A DNA stretch of 64,000 bases, taken from positions 306,656-370,655 of the forward strand of contig JAHLEZ010000042.1 in the NCBI GenBank assembly GCA_020726505.1. The letters are read 5' to 3'. How positions within the stretch are numbered: the stretch's first letter is position 1; every line of letters starts with the position of its first letter. A model generated the notes under the pieces. It saw nothing but the letters and a program-made list of their open reading frames with translations, had not been told where the DNA came from and ran no database searches. The stretch is from Leptodontidium sp. MPI-SDFR-AT-0119. Lineage: Eukaryota > Ascomycota > Leotiomycetes > Helotiales > Leptodontidiaceae. Below, piece by piece: positions 24,229 to 35,918 of this stretch. The position numbers were made by a program, and so were the translations under genes.

Positions 24229-27146
24229 ATAGACCAATGTCCATTCCACCAAAAGGCATGTCGGCGCGAGGAAAGAGCTGACTTAATCGCTGATCAAGAA
24301 AGGCGAGGACTGAAAGCGACAACATAGACTTCTCATCCATAATCAGCGTAGTACAGTCTTTGAAGGTAGCTTGAAGGGATCGTAGAGTGCCTGGAGAGAG
24401 CGGATCCAACTTGCTTGCGGAGGTCGGGAGTTGGAAAAGGCTGTGCAAAGTACGACCGTTAATACCATGAGCAGCAACACCTGTTGGAGTCGCGCGTTGG
24501 ACTGGGTTCACAGGTATCTGTCGTTCAAGCTGGCCAGATATGCAGTGTATCGTGAACCACTTTCCGGTGCCAGCTCTTCCGTCAGCATGGTACAGCAGCT
24601 GTCTCGGACGGGGAGCAGTAAGCATGTTGGCTTTGTGTCTAGCGTGTTGAAGAGCCTGATCAACGACGAGATCATAGGCTTGGCGCTGCTTTAAAGCAAG
24701 TGAATCAACCATCGATTGAGAGGCATAGTCCACTTCCAAAGCCTTTGGATAAGCCTCCTTCATCTCTCCCAGCCAAGTCAGGGATCCTTCATGCTTGTTG
24801 ATAAACTGAGACCAATCAAAAGCACGATCGACATCACGCTGGCCAAGTGCCTCGGGATCTTCTAACTGAGTGCCGCCTCTTCCAGGTCGCTGAGAAGCAA
24901 ATTCTGCCCAAAACAGGTCGTTCTCCTCGTTATCCTCGAAGAGCTCCCACATGTCGTCTTGCTCAACGATCTCGACTAGATCACCAAAACCGTCAGTGTT
25001 AAAATAGAGATGAGTGCCGCAGCAGTGTCGGTATGCTGAAGTCCAATCCATATATTCTTGAGTTGGAGTTGATAACAGGTTGTTAACTTCTCCTCGAAAC
25101 CGGTGGTGAAGCATCATCTTGACTCTAGCCTAGTCCTGGGGAGTCTTTTCAATGTCATATCTGGGAAAATAGTTGATAAGACATAGTTTGGCTTTTGGAC
25201 ACTCGGTGTACTCCTTCCAGTAGTATCGAGTGAGATATACGAAGAAGGTCAAGTCCTCAAGTTCCTCTGGGCAATTAAGATAGTTCTGTAACTTTGAGCT
25301 ACTCTTGAGAACAACTTCACCATCTTCATTGAACTGAATGGCTGGGCTATCTTGGTTTGGGCGACAGTCAAGCGGTACGACGTCCCGGGAGTCTTGTTGA
25401 AGGGGAACGTTGAGAAGAATGTGCATGACTTCTTGGGAAGACCAATCACGCTCTCCGACTAGTTTGTTCATCGTCTTGGATACCAAAGAGAGAAGAGGCT
25501 TGTCGGAATTGATGAACGGAAGGAGTTGCTTGACGAGTTCCATGTAGGTTGTAGTCTTCTTTTCCTCCTTCGTGCAGTACTTGCCAAGGTAGTTCATAAC
25601 AGCTTGTGAGCCTAGTGCATGGAGCAAAATCGGTATTGGCCTTCCAAGCCATAGTAATGATGCGTACATAGGAGTTGAGGCGGTCGTCATTGCGGACTGG
25701 CGAGAACATCCAGTGCGCGGGGGTTCTGTTCTTGTCGACGGTAGGCTCTTTTTGCAGATCCCAGGGGGTCCAAAAACGACATTCTGGTTCTGAATCGGGC
25801 GAAGCTCCTTTTCTGAGGCGAAGACAGTACGACGGAGTGCAAATGTGTCGCTGAAGAGGGTTCACCAACATATCCAATTGGCGTAGAGTGTTTTGGTCCT
25901 TTTCCGGTGGCAGAGACATCGCAGTTCGCTCTTGGAGTGCGCGGTCGACGTTGATGGGAAGGATGCCAGAAACGTGGACTCCCCAGAATTGCGCGAAGGC
26001 ACGACGAGATTCTAGGTTGTCGACGACGAGAGCAGGTCCGTCCTTAGACCATATAAAACCATGATTGTGGGATGATCCTCGTCCTTGGAACTCGTACCGA
26101 TTCCACCAGTCAGTGACCTCGAATTTAGGCTTGACGATGCACTCCATCATTGCGAGGAAACGACGATGAAAATGGTAAGCCGCGATGTGGGGATTATCGC
26201 GTAGCTGTTGTCTGCTGAGGTTAGTGCGTTCAGCAGGGGTACCATTCTTCCATTTGTGGTAGACATGGACACCATAGCAGCGATGAAGAGAGTCCCGATG
26301 GTAATCGGCAGCAGAAAACGTCTTGAAAACATCAGGGGAGCGAATGCCGCGCACATAGGTCTCCAGATTAGCACGTTTGCCGTTCCAGAAGGGTCGAGTA
26401 CCGCGTAGGCTTGCAGAGTAACGAACGATGGAATTGAGGGGCTTCTGAGCCTGAGGGTCATCAGGACTGACGAAAGCAGCTTGAAGATCCTTGGCGTCAA
26501 GAGTAAGGTCACTGTTCATTTTGTTAACGAATTATGTAGATTTCTTGTTGACCTGTAGTCGCATACAAGTATTGAAAACGACATAACGAAATCGTGGATG
26601 ACGCGCGAATCGACCATCGTGATACTTGATAAGATGCTCAATATAATCCGCAAACTTGACGTTGCGTACGCGGGAGCCAACAAACTCTGCCTTTCCGTAA
26701 GGAAATAGAGTTGGAAAGGCCAAACTCAGCAATGCTTGCGATTGATTGAACTCACGAAGAGGTGTTGCACGGAAAGGTGCTTGGGTCAAGTGAGCAACTT
26801 CATCACGACCTCCAGGTGCAGCATCACGCTACATTCGCTTCAATTCGGAGTGTTCAGCTAGCAGGTTGGGAATGGCGGCGACTTCGCGCTTCTCTTCCTC
26901 GTCAAGCCGGAGATTAGAGAGATCAATGTCTTCATCGACAGCAGGCATTTCATAAACAGCAATTTGGTCTGAGACTTCACAGTTCTCCGGTAGCAGGGCG
27001 AGTGATGTTCTGTCGATTTCAACATCTGCGTAGCCTGGGTGGAATCGCTTCAAGTGTTCAAGCCACATAGTCACGGCGGTACGACGAACCCTGCAAGGTG
27101 TGTGCCGAACTGCTGTCATCCAGTTCAAACACCGCAGGTTTTCCAC
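24229..27146 (-). pseudogene. Helitron Rep/helicase, N-terminal and Walker part
   Basis: In order: a conserved N-terminal block (RVRRTAVTMWLEHLKRFHPG), the LAFPTLFPYGKA block at about 26700, the Rep region with GRGSSHNHGFIW (histidine pair separated by Asn, where fungal Helitrons normally have a hydrophobic residue), the tyrosine region YLGKYCTKEEKK (about 25580), and the helicase with GRAGTGKWF (about 24555, Trp in place of Ser/Thr after the Walker lysine) and LIMDEKSM (about 24330). Stops separate these segments near 26830, 26530 and 25130. Rolling-circle replication would need the HUH and helicase activities, so this copy should be dead. Confidence 0.85.
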
Positions 27147-28415
27147 GGCCGAGACTTCGTAGCAGTCGTGGACAGAGAAAAAAAAATCCCAGACTCTCGC
27201 TCACATTGGGATAATCTCGCCTCAGAACGTGGTGACCTCGGGCGCACTGGAGGTATGTTTTCTAATGTTGTTTCATTTGAGGAATTTATGAAAATATGCG
27301 AGCAGGATAATGTATGTTTCCAGTATTCGTACCATGGGCAAACATGTTCTATTGGTAGAAGTGTCCGGTTAGGTCATGCGAGAGATCCTGACAGTGAAGG
27401 CGGCTGGGAAAGTGGATGGAATAAGACAAGGCTAGTGAAGTGGAGTAAAGAGCAGCCGCCTTGTAATGATATTACTTTTCAAGGAGAGCATAATTAGATG
27501 CCTTAAGGGTGCTTGCTGGTACCAAAGTTGATGCTCAGTTGTGAAAACTGGCCATCGATGTCCCGGAGTCGAATAGAGGCACAACAGTTAAATTAAGGTG
27601 CACTTTTTTGGTCACTTCGAGAGCAACACGTCTTAATATGAGGAGTGAAGCTCCAATAGGTGCTGTTGAATTTCGGCCTGTGCTAATCTGGAACCCTACT
27701 ATCTCGCTTAAACATTTTGCTCGGATATGGTAGGAGAGGGCTATGAGCGACCAATCCCACCCCTTCAGCTCAAGCAGATGTATACAAGATTTTAAGCAGG
27801 ATCTGATAGCATATATGGCGTTCGAGGAAATTATAAGAAACAGTCCCACGCCCTATTCCCTATTCCTCTCCATTTCATCCACTTGGCCGGTGCTGCCGCT
27901 TTTCCTCGGTAGTTATCTCTCCTTTTGGACCGGAGCTGTAATATGTAATTTCGCAATTAATAGCACTCCTGAATAGGGACCTTGTTTTATTCAGTTTCAC
28001 TCTGTGGTACGACCCCTGTGATTCTCGTCTTTGAGGATGTTTTTAATAATCAACGTAGACGATACTACTCCCGGAGGAACATGTCATCAAAAACATCTGC
28101 GGTTTATGATCGTTCTGTCACCAGTAATGGAACTTGCGAGTGTCATTATCAGTACAGTAGTCAGCTAAAAGGCAAGGGGCATGTGCAAACGAAGTTCCGA
28201 GATCACTCAGAGTGAACAATGTGTTTAGGGTGTGTGACCAGACGGGACCCTCTCGGCTGACTCTGGGCCAGGATTTAAATCCAACTAATCAGATGGCATA
28301 AGTACTTGCTCATAGTCCCTTGAACTAATCTATGCTTTTCGTCTCAATCGCCGTACTGTACTTTCGTCTGTTCCTTTCTGGTCCTTTTGGCCTCCTCTTA
28401 ACTCTTAGCCCCAAA
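27147..28415. other. Helitron right flank and promoter region
   Basis: An open frame of the plus strand (about 27160-27497, SFEEFMKICEQDNVCFQY region) lies just outside the recognisable Helitron. It has no known motif and could be an exon remnant of the target or a captured fragment. A 104-residue minus frame (27849-27535) is also unassigned. The last 200 bases precede the membrane-protein gene. Confidence 0.35.
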
Positions 28416-29303
28416 ATGTCGCATACAATTAATACGGACTCAGCCACCCAGTCAACATTAGGCATTCACTACCCACTGCTGCAATGGGTTGACCTGCCAC
28501 ACTGGCGACGAGATAATGAGTATATTATATCAGGTTATCGCCGCGAATCAATGTCGTTTCGAACGTCTCTGGCCAGTTGGAAATACATCCACAATGAAAC
28601 TGTGAATATTTACTCCCACCTTTTCGGTACAGTCTTATTTTTGGGACTTTTCATCTTTACCTGTTTGTCGCACTACTTTCCCATGGTACAAGAAAATGAC
28701 AGAATTATGTTTATGTTATTCTTCTGTGGCATGATAATTTGTTTCGTCTTCTCGGTCTTCTTCCACACCATTGCAAACCACAGCGAGGCTACATCTGCTC
28801 TAGGAAATCAGTTAGATTATGTGGGAATTGTATTTTGTATGTGGGGAGCCATAGCATCGTCCGTCTATTACTGTTTTTACTGTGATAGGTACCTACAGAT
28901 CGTGTACTGGATAGTCTTAGCTACTGTAGCACTGGCCTCGACTTATACAACTTTTAGTCCAGCCTTTGGTAGTCCAGCTCTACGACTACATCGCACCGCA
29001 ATGTACGCTGCCCTTGGATTACTACCCGTTGTATTTATTATCCATGGACTTGCTCTCTATGGTTTGGAGATGCAGAAACGTCGAATGAGTCTTATTTACC
29101 TGATGGGTACGGCAGCGTTAAACATTCTTGGGGCCGTGGTCTATGTTACTAGAATTCCAGAAAGACTACATATACAACGGTTCGATATCTGGTGCCACAG
29201 CCATTTAATTATGCACGTTATGGTCATGTTTGCTGGGTTAACATACATGTTCGGTTTGCTCAGGGCAGCTGAATTTGTTCATTCGCGGGCTCACCAATGC
29301 TGA
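28416..29303 (+). CDS. Hemolysin-III / adiponectin receptor-like (PAQR) membrane protein, 295 aa
   Basis: Single-exon frame. I choose the ATG at 28416 (MSHTIN) because family members start with a short hydrophilic tail before NEYIISGYRR; an in-frame ATG 28 codons upstream exists. The PAQR signature is complete: NETVNIYSHLFG, then SVFFHTIANHS with its histidine, LDYVGI with its aspartate, and near the C-terminus CHSHLIMHVMVM with the HxxxH pair, i.e. the zinc-site residues of these seven-helix proteins. Seven hydrophobic segments are visible. Yeast homologues (Izh family) act in zinc and lipid homeostasis; this gene's role is inferred only from family. It is intact although transposon debris lies on both sides. 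Confidence 0.92.
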   Translation: MSHTINTDSATQSTLGIHYPLLQWVDLPHWRRDNEYIISGYRRESMSFRTSLASWKYIHNETVNIYSHLFGTVLFLGLFIFTCLSHYFPMVQENDRIMFMLFFCGMIICFVFSVFFHTIANHSEATSALGNQLDYVGIVFCMWGAIASSVYYCFYCDRYLQIVYWIVLATVALASTYTTFSPAFGSPALRLHRTAMYAALGLLPVVFIIHGLALYGLEMQKRRMSLIYLMGTAALNILGAVVYVTRIPERLHIQRFDIWCHSHLIMHVMVMFAGLTYMFGLLRAAEFVHSRAHQC

Positions 29304-29439
29304 AAAGATTGCCAAATACCAGGAAATGGTGAAGGAATCAACGTCATAGACTATTGTAAGCTCCGTAATACGGGTACCGCAGTTCTACGCGCCATGTGCA
29401 TAGATAAATCTTTCCTCCCAGATTTAAGCTCATTAAGTT

Positions 29440-29456
29440 CCCCCCCCCCCCCCCCC
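29440..29456. repeat. Poly-C tract (17 C)
   Basis: Uninterrupted run of C between the membrane-protein gene and the dead pogo-like gene. Length may be unreliable in the assembly. Confidence 0.9.
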
Positions 29457-29573
29457 AATTCCAGCCACCTCGCTAAACACACCACCACTTTCACCCACCT
29501 ACCTTTAATAATTAGTAACTATCGCAACTTCTAATAGATTATTCTAAGTTTTGGAATGTGAATTGAGATCACC

Positions 29574-31483
29574 ATGAAGCCTAATTAGACTGAGTACGAC
29601 GTTGTGCAAGCTCTTGATGAGGTCGCAAATGGCAACTCATTACGAAAGGCTGCACGTGGGTGGGGGATTTCTAGGTGTAACTTCAAGGCCGGCTACAGAA
29701 CCCAACTAACTATCAAGAAGCCGCCAGTTACTTGCAAAGGCTTCCGACGATACTAGAAGAGCGTCTTACATAAGGATTTTGACCTAAGAGACCCTCGGAC
29801 ATAGTGTCACTCACTCGCAGGTCAGGATTTTTGGAGAGCGACTTGTGCGATTCAAGGGGACCACCGACCACTAGGAAAACGTTGGGTTCATCGGTTTTTC
29901 AAGCAAAATTCTGTGCTCAGTACTAAAAGGCAAAGTATCATTGATTCTGTACGGGTGAATAACGCTACAACCGATGTTAATAAGGATTAGTTCCAGAAAG
30001 TAGTAATTCCGGCTATCAGAGCTATTCCACTAGAGAATCGATGGGATATGGACGAGGCAGGGGTTATGGAAGGTCAAGTACTTAATGGATTTGTCGTTGG
30101 CTATACAAATCGACGTTTTGTATAGCGCAAATAGCCTGGCTCACGAAGTTGGACGTTATTTATTAAAGCTGTCTCCACTATAGGCGACAAACCCACTCCA
30201 CTTGTGATATATAAGGGGAAATCGGCCCGACAACAGCGGTTTCCAGCCGATTTGAGTGTATTCGAGTCGTGGCACTTTACAGCTACAGAGAATGGGTGGA
30301 CTACCAACAACACAGCTCTAGAGTGGCTTGAGGTGTTTATACCTCAGACCGAACCACGTGATCATTCACCACGACTCCTCATTTTAGACGGCTATGGAAG
30401 TCACGAAATAACAGAGTATATGTGGAAAGATGCTTAGAGCATTAATATATACCTTCTTTTTTTTTTTTACCTCCACATACGTCACACGTCTTACAACCTT
30501 TAGATTTGTCGATGTTCTCTCCTCTCGAGACGGCCTACCGAAAGGAGCCCTCACTACTAGTATCACTCTCCGATTCTACACCAATTGGCAATCGTAACTT
30601 CCTTTTTTGCTATCAAAAGGCACGAGAAAGCGCTATAACACCTGAAAATATCAAAGCTGGTTGGAAAGCTACTGGCCTATGGCCGGTCACTATGGACAAA
30701 CCTCTTATGAGTCGATTACTATTGGAAAACAGCAATCAAGCTCTTGATTCTACTCCTCAGAAGGAGCCAGAGGTTTATTGCCAATTCTATATCGTCTATT
30801 ACGTGGAACACTCCAAAAGCGGGCAAAGAACTACGTCAACAGGTAGACCAAATGGCCCAATCTGTAAACGACGATCTTCCAGACTTCCAACGCGTCATCT
30901 ACTATTCAGGAAGGCTATCAAGGCGTTTGATAGAAAGGATTTTGCTTTAGGGCAAGCAGAGATGCGAATACAACAACTAGAAGCTAGGCTAGACCAACTA
31001 CAGCCTCGGAAACTTAGGAAGGTTCGGACTAGCCCAAATTCAAGGTTCGCAGACGTCAAGGCTATCGAGTTCATCGTGGAACCCTTCAAGGCAGTACTAT
31101 CTCAGATCCAATCAATGTCGCTTACCGAATTCGCCACTCTGATAGAACTCATATATTTAATAGTTAGGTCTCCAGAAATAGCTCTTGACATACTCCTCGA
31201 ATGTCTAGAACCCGTGGCACCAAAAATTCTTTCTGGAGACCCAGAATCAATTGAACGCTTTGTCCGAAATCTTTTTGGGATATCCCCGGATCATATTGAC
31301 GAGACAGCTCACTCACAAAAGCCCAGACAAAGATTCCTAACTTTGAAACACTCTAGTAACTCAGAAGGCTACCCAATAGTTGGAAATCTACTCCGGATTG
31401 ATAGGCCAGTGAACTCGCTCGCATCTTCAAATCATGTGCGCTTAACGTCAGCGAGTTCTCCAAGCAACACTACCACGACGTAG
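29574..31483 (+). pseudogene. Pogo/Fot1-like DDE transposase, degraded, with unusual C-terminus
   Basis: An ATG at 29574 opens a helix-turn-helix start (EYDVVQALDEVANGNSLRKA), then TAG codons and frame changes. Catalytic blocks are recognisable: MDEAGVMEG (about 30050, first Asp), LLILDGYGSHEITEYMW (about 30380, second Asp), then, after a T-rich stretch, the region leading into MFSPLETAYRKE (about 30510, third Asp region). From 30506 the frame is open to 31483. It includes ITPENIKAGWKATGLWPV and a coiled coil typical of the family, but its last 130 residues do not resemble the usual transposase tail. TIRs were not found. Confidence 0.75.
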
Positions 31484-31729
31484 GTATACTCTATGGATGC
31501 CCTCATCGAGTCATCAGAAGCGGGTCTCACAAGATTTCGATGCTTCTATCCACTCCCACTATTTCTTGAGGAGTGCTCATTGGGAGCTTCGGAATTGCGG
31601 TTCCTTTGTGACCTCAAAGGCCATGTTTGATGCGTTCACGCATTAGCTACATACCCGCGGGAGTGTCGCAAGAGAGATTGTAATGTTCATATTCAATAGT
31701 CAAAGTTGTCTCTGGAGCAAAAATCTTTG

Positions 31730-32425
31730 AAATGGAATGAAATACAGTACAGTCGGCTTCGAAATCGGCTTCTTTAATATAATCTCTTTAGTAGTATGAT
31801 CTTGGCATTTCTCCATTGCGTAGGGAGCTCCACTTTATCCAACGATGTTTGGAAGAGGAGCAACACTTTGTCTGTTACTACCGGCCATACTTGCTTCTAT
31901 ATCATAGCTAGTAACTCATCATCTCCTAGCGCCTTCCATACCTTCGCCGCAAAAATTCTCCGTTCTACCTCTTCCATCGTCAGGGGAGGCATGACCACTG
32001 CAGCTCCCTGTGGGCGTGGTCCTTCATCTTCTATCCTCACTAGTAGTAGGGGAAAGAACACCGACAACAGTTCTTCCGCTTATTTCATTTTATCCTTCGT
32101 AGTAGATCTATCTGTCTCTTCTTGTTAGCGGCGGTATCTTGTCAAATGCTGCGCTGCCATTGGGATCTAGGTACTTTGTTGCTTGCTAGATGTTTGTGTC
32201 ATTTACAGGGAAATCATCTTAGTGAGCCTTTTTCTGTCTCCTGACGGCATCATAGTATTCCGTAGCAGCGTCAATTGCTGTTCTAAGTTTAGAAACATGT
32301 GACCTATTCGCCGTTGAGTTCTTGCTTGGTTCCTCTAGTATGTGTAGACTCGCCGAAGCTGGGTGAGGTCCGTTGTCCACTATCTCTTCGCACGTGAAGG
32401 CTTGGCCTTGGGGTAAGTGCATAGA
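31730..32425 (-). pseudogene. Tad1-like LINE reverse transcriptase fragment
   Basis: Read leftwards from about 32425: an open 67-residue piece with KLRTAIDAATEYYDAVRRQK, then QATKYLDPNGSAAFDKIPPL with TAG/TAA interruptions. After frame changes comes the start of the reverse transcriptase domain (FAAKVWKALGDDELLAMI, then VELPTQWRNAKIILLKR near 31800). This order is typical of the ORF2 of Tad1-group non-LTR retrotransposons in ascomycetes. Both ends are truncated and stops are numerous. Confidence 0.75.
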
Positions 32426-32574
32426 CTGCCTCCAGCATCGCTGTCATCAACTCATTAGCTTGTTATTAACGTCCCACCCCACCCTTCCGACCACCCTTTT
32501 ACACCAAGAACAGCGTTTTTGAGGTATTAATATCTTTACAACGAATTAATAAAATCTTATAATCTGGGCTGTGG

Positions 32575-34104
32575 TGTTGGCCCCCCCGGGTTTAGCGACC
32601 GCCGCATGCGGCAAGGCGCGGGCACGGGCCCGGCGCCGCTTTCGCGAGGTATAAGAACCCTCGCCCATCCCCTCCTCGACCTTCATCCTCCTTCACCTCC
32701 TCTCTCCCAACGACCCCACGCCGACCACACCCCTCAGGCAGCCCCTCCTCGCATCACCTCATGCGCCGTCGACGCCCTTCTGTCGGACCCGCCCTCGTGC
32801 ACCAGCGTCGGCGTCGCCGCCCCTGAAGCTGAGACTGAGATTCCTGGCGGCGCGTGCGGTTGGGAAGCTGCTACCTCTCGATCTACCACTCTGGCCTCGA
32901 TCTCCCTTCAACGGTGACGGCGATCCTCTCTCCGAGCCGTGTCGCACTGGCTGAGATACGAGCAGAGGAGTCGAATGCCTGCACCTAAGCACCCTCGCGT
33001 CGCACCATCCTCACATCCACGGCGGCGCCAGTCCTCGGTGAACTGCAAAGCGCAGGCTCTGCCTAGGCAGTGCTCCACGCGTTGCGACCTCACCAATGCA
33101 AAAAATGCCTCACGATGACGCGGCCACCCTTCTGCCTAGCTGGATCCTCGGATCAGTTACGTACCGGCAACAGCGGTGACGAGGTCCTTGTGGAAAGCTC
33201 CTCCCCCAAGTGGAGGCATTGGCAGCAAGTGTGCTCTGGAACTGGGCTGACCTGCGACGGAAGGGCCGATACCTGTGTACGTGGCAGTGGGGGAGTGGAT
33301 GGGGAGCTGCTACAACCTCCTGCTCCTCCTTACCGAACACGGAGGCCCCTCTCGTCTAAGCACCGTCACTCGACCACGTTCCCCATGCATCGACTGCGAT
33401 TTGTCCTGGCCACGAGGAGCTGATACGGGGTTGAAGAGGCTGGGAAGCATCCGGTGATACGAGAAGGGCTGGGCAGAGTGGTGGAAACTACAGATCGCAG
33501 CAGGATTCCTCGATCGACGGTGAAGCTGCCGGATAAACGGAAAGCATATAGAGGCGGGCCAGATCCTCTGCCCTCGGATGCTGCAAGATCCGGGTCTTGG
33601 GCACCTGCGAAGATTTCCTGGCTGTGTCCCGAGCTGCAGGAGGATTCCTGACAGCACGCTGGTACTGACGACTTTATTGGAGGAACGAGGACAGGACGGA
33701 GCCAGAAATGGTCACAGTGGAACGCTGTGGTGGCCGGCAATGACGGCTGAGTTCAGCTTTGCAGGGAAGGACGGGTTGAGTGCAATGGCGAGCACTGCCT
33801 AGTCGAGGAGCATGTCCCGTCCTTTCGTGTAGGGATCGCAGGTTCCTGGGTGCAAGGGGGAGAACGGAATGGAAGCCATGGGGCTTTTGTCATGCAATGT
33901 GCATTTCCTTTGGCCTTGCTAGGATGGGCAACGACGGCCTGACAACCGTGAGCGGCAGATAGGAAACCAGGGCCGGATAGCGGGAGGCCATATAAATCAG
34001 TATTTCCCACTTTGAAGTGGCAGTTCAGTCCAAGAAATCATCAAGTTTCCAACTCGAGGCCAATTCCATTTATCCTTGCCACACATATTCTGAGAGCCTT
34101 CACC
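32575..34104. other. GC-rich leader region of the island
   Basis: Composition changes abruptly from AT-rich to strongly GC-rich at about 32575 (GGCCCCCCCGGG). A TATA-like GGTATAAGAAC lies at about 32648. Several overlapping 60-124-residue frames on both strands have no motif and are typical of GC-rich DNA, so no gene is called. It may be the long promoter/5' leader of the SANT/Myb gene. Confidence 0.4.
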
Positions 34105-35918
34105 ATGGCTACTATCGACTTGATTTGGCAGCCGCCAGAAACATTATCCCACAAGCAGCACACAATCCCACACAAACATAGCAGGGCTTCTTCTACAACC
34201 ACATCTCGAAACCAGCCAGTTGCAGCAAGTCAGCAACGAGGGCATTACTTTGCAGCCCGGCCTGAAGATGAAGAAGTCGAAGCTCAAGGTACGATCGCAG
34301 AGAATCTTTGGAAAGGACATAGAATAATCTGCTGTGAGAACTCGCAGGCCGCATTCACGACCCCACCAACTATGGCGATGATGCAGACGATACCTTCCCA
34401 TCAATCAAAAAGCTCCTGGATCCGCTTTTGCGGAAGGAGATCGCGGCAACAGGATGCCAGGGCACTCGAGGTATGCGCGTCAGCTCTTTATTACCACAGC
34501 AAGCCGAATTCTGACAACTTCCAGACAGGCCGGTGATTCTTGAGGAGGACGAGGGCGATGGTCCTGACCGCACTGCCGACTCCGAAGCCACCTCCACCTC
34601 CGTCAACGCTGGCCCTGTTCCCACCTTCGAGCGGAGCCAGCGCGCTGATCTGTCCCACCGCGAACTATGGTGGGACGTCGAGGAAGGCTGCTTCGTTTAC
34701 GAGGACCTGCATCCACTTCCTCCGCTGGACCATGAAGGTTTGGCATCTACGCCCGCCCAAGACCAGCCTCCCTCCTGCCCCCACTCGATTGGGGTATCCC
34801 AGGACCAGACCAAGCCACATGGCGATAATAGAACCACGCGAAGTGCATCGGGAGAGTCAACGGCCCAGTCTCTGCCTATAAGATTGGACGAGGACGGTGG
34901 AGGGGGGAGTGAAGAAAACGCCTCGGATCTTGAAAAGGACATGCAACTGGTCTTCGAAGAGCAAGAGGAGTTCTTAGCTACGTCTCCTAGCTCCCCACGT
35001 CGTCGCTCGTTTGAATTATCGCAGGAGGAGGAAGGCCCGCGCAAGCAAGAACAGGAGGATATGGCAGCAGATGAGATAAGGCACAAGGTACTGGAGCAGG
35101 AACTGGAGGAGGCCGACAACGATGACGATCGTGGGAAGCGCGAGCAGCGGGGAGGGAAGGGGCAGCACCAGGACCAAGGGATCAATAGTGGCATCCACCA
35201 TTCCGAGAGCAGCGGCCATGGTCATGACACGAACGACGATGGTGACGAGGAAGACGAGAACCCACGACCTACGAAGCAGCGGAGACTGTTCCCAGCGTCG
35301 CCTGATATGCCTCCAACGCCTCCCCTTGGACAGAGCTCACCAAAGCAGCCTTGCCTGGCACGGCCTCACAGCACGGCGCTATCCTCAACCACGCAATTTG
35401 AGATCGGCAATGCGCAGTCCCAGACTGATCTGGCTCACCCGCCCACGTGCGTAAATGACGACCACCACTACACCCCACCAAGCTCTCGCAGTTCCCCAGA
35501 TAAGGGAAAGTCGGCATCAGGCGCGGTGTATCAGGAATGGCCCCTCCAAGGTTTCCTAAAGCGCGTTACGATTGGCGATCAGATCACATACAATCTCGAG
35601 TTTTCGTTGTCACATGTCCCTGAGCACTTGAGCCTCTCACTTCATTCAGAAGTGTTAAGCACTAGCTCTAGGGAGTCGTCAGTGGAGGCTGCAGTCTCTC
35701 GCCGTGCTGTCACTTCTCGCAAGCCGGGTAAGGAACTGACGAAGAATCAAGAGAGGCTGCTAGCTAAGATGGTCCACGACGACAAGACCTGGACAGAGAT
35801 AGGACGGCATTTCCCAGGCCACACACTGCAGTCACTGAAGGAGAACTTCTTCACGAAGCAAGGGGGGAAGCCTCGGAAGCGGGGGCGAAAGCCTGCTGTG
35901 AGGGCCGTCGGCGTGTGA
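34105..35918 (+). CDS. SANT/Myb-like DNA-binding protein, 566 aa
   Basis: Three exons (34105-34288, 34348-34470, 34525-35918) with introns of 59 and 54 bp give 566 residues without a stop; phases match at both joints. The ATG has the context CACCATGG. Most of the protein is acidic and low-complexity (runs such as EDEGDGP, EEQEEFL, DDGDEEDEN), as expected for a nuclear protein. The C-terminus carries one SANT/Myb-like helix set (KNQERLLAKMVHDDKTWTEI then GRHFPGHTLQSLKENFF), followed by a basic tail (GKPRKRGRKP) that looks like a nuclear signal or AT-hook. A role in transcription or chromatin binding is inferred. It sits in a GC-rich island unlike its neighbours, shows no RIP-type damage, and has strongly GC-biased codons, so recent transfer or a young repeat copy is possible. 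Confidence 0.85.

Larger units (their letters stand above)
18900..27146 (-). mobile_element. Helitron remnant, split by a hAT insertion
   Basis: Minus-strand fragments line up in the order of a fungal Helitron protein: N-terminal region (27146-26532), HUH-type Rep domain (26519-25130), Pif1-like helicase with Walker A and B (25117-24229), and, after a 4.3-kb hAT element, the rest of the helicase (19890-18900). Removing the hAT insert and one 8-bp duplication makes the helicase motif GDF-LQLPPV continuous. Exact Helitron ends are not determined. The usual upstream part of the protein is missing to the right of about 27180, so the 5' end is probably truncated. Confidence 0.85.

Noticed and set aside
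32606..33740. Several 60-124-residue frames on both strands
   Set aside because: No motif, strongly overlapping, and typical of high-GC sequence.
34697..35225. Long minus-strand frames rich in Ser, Leu and Pro
   Set aside because: Antisense of the acidic SANT/Myb gene; GC-rich DNA has few stops.
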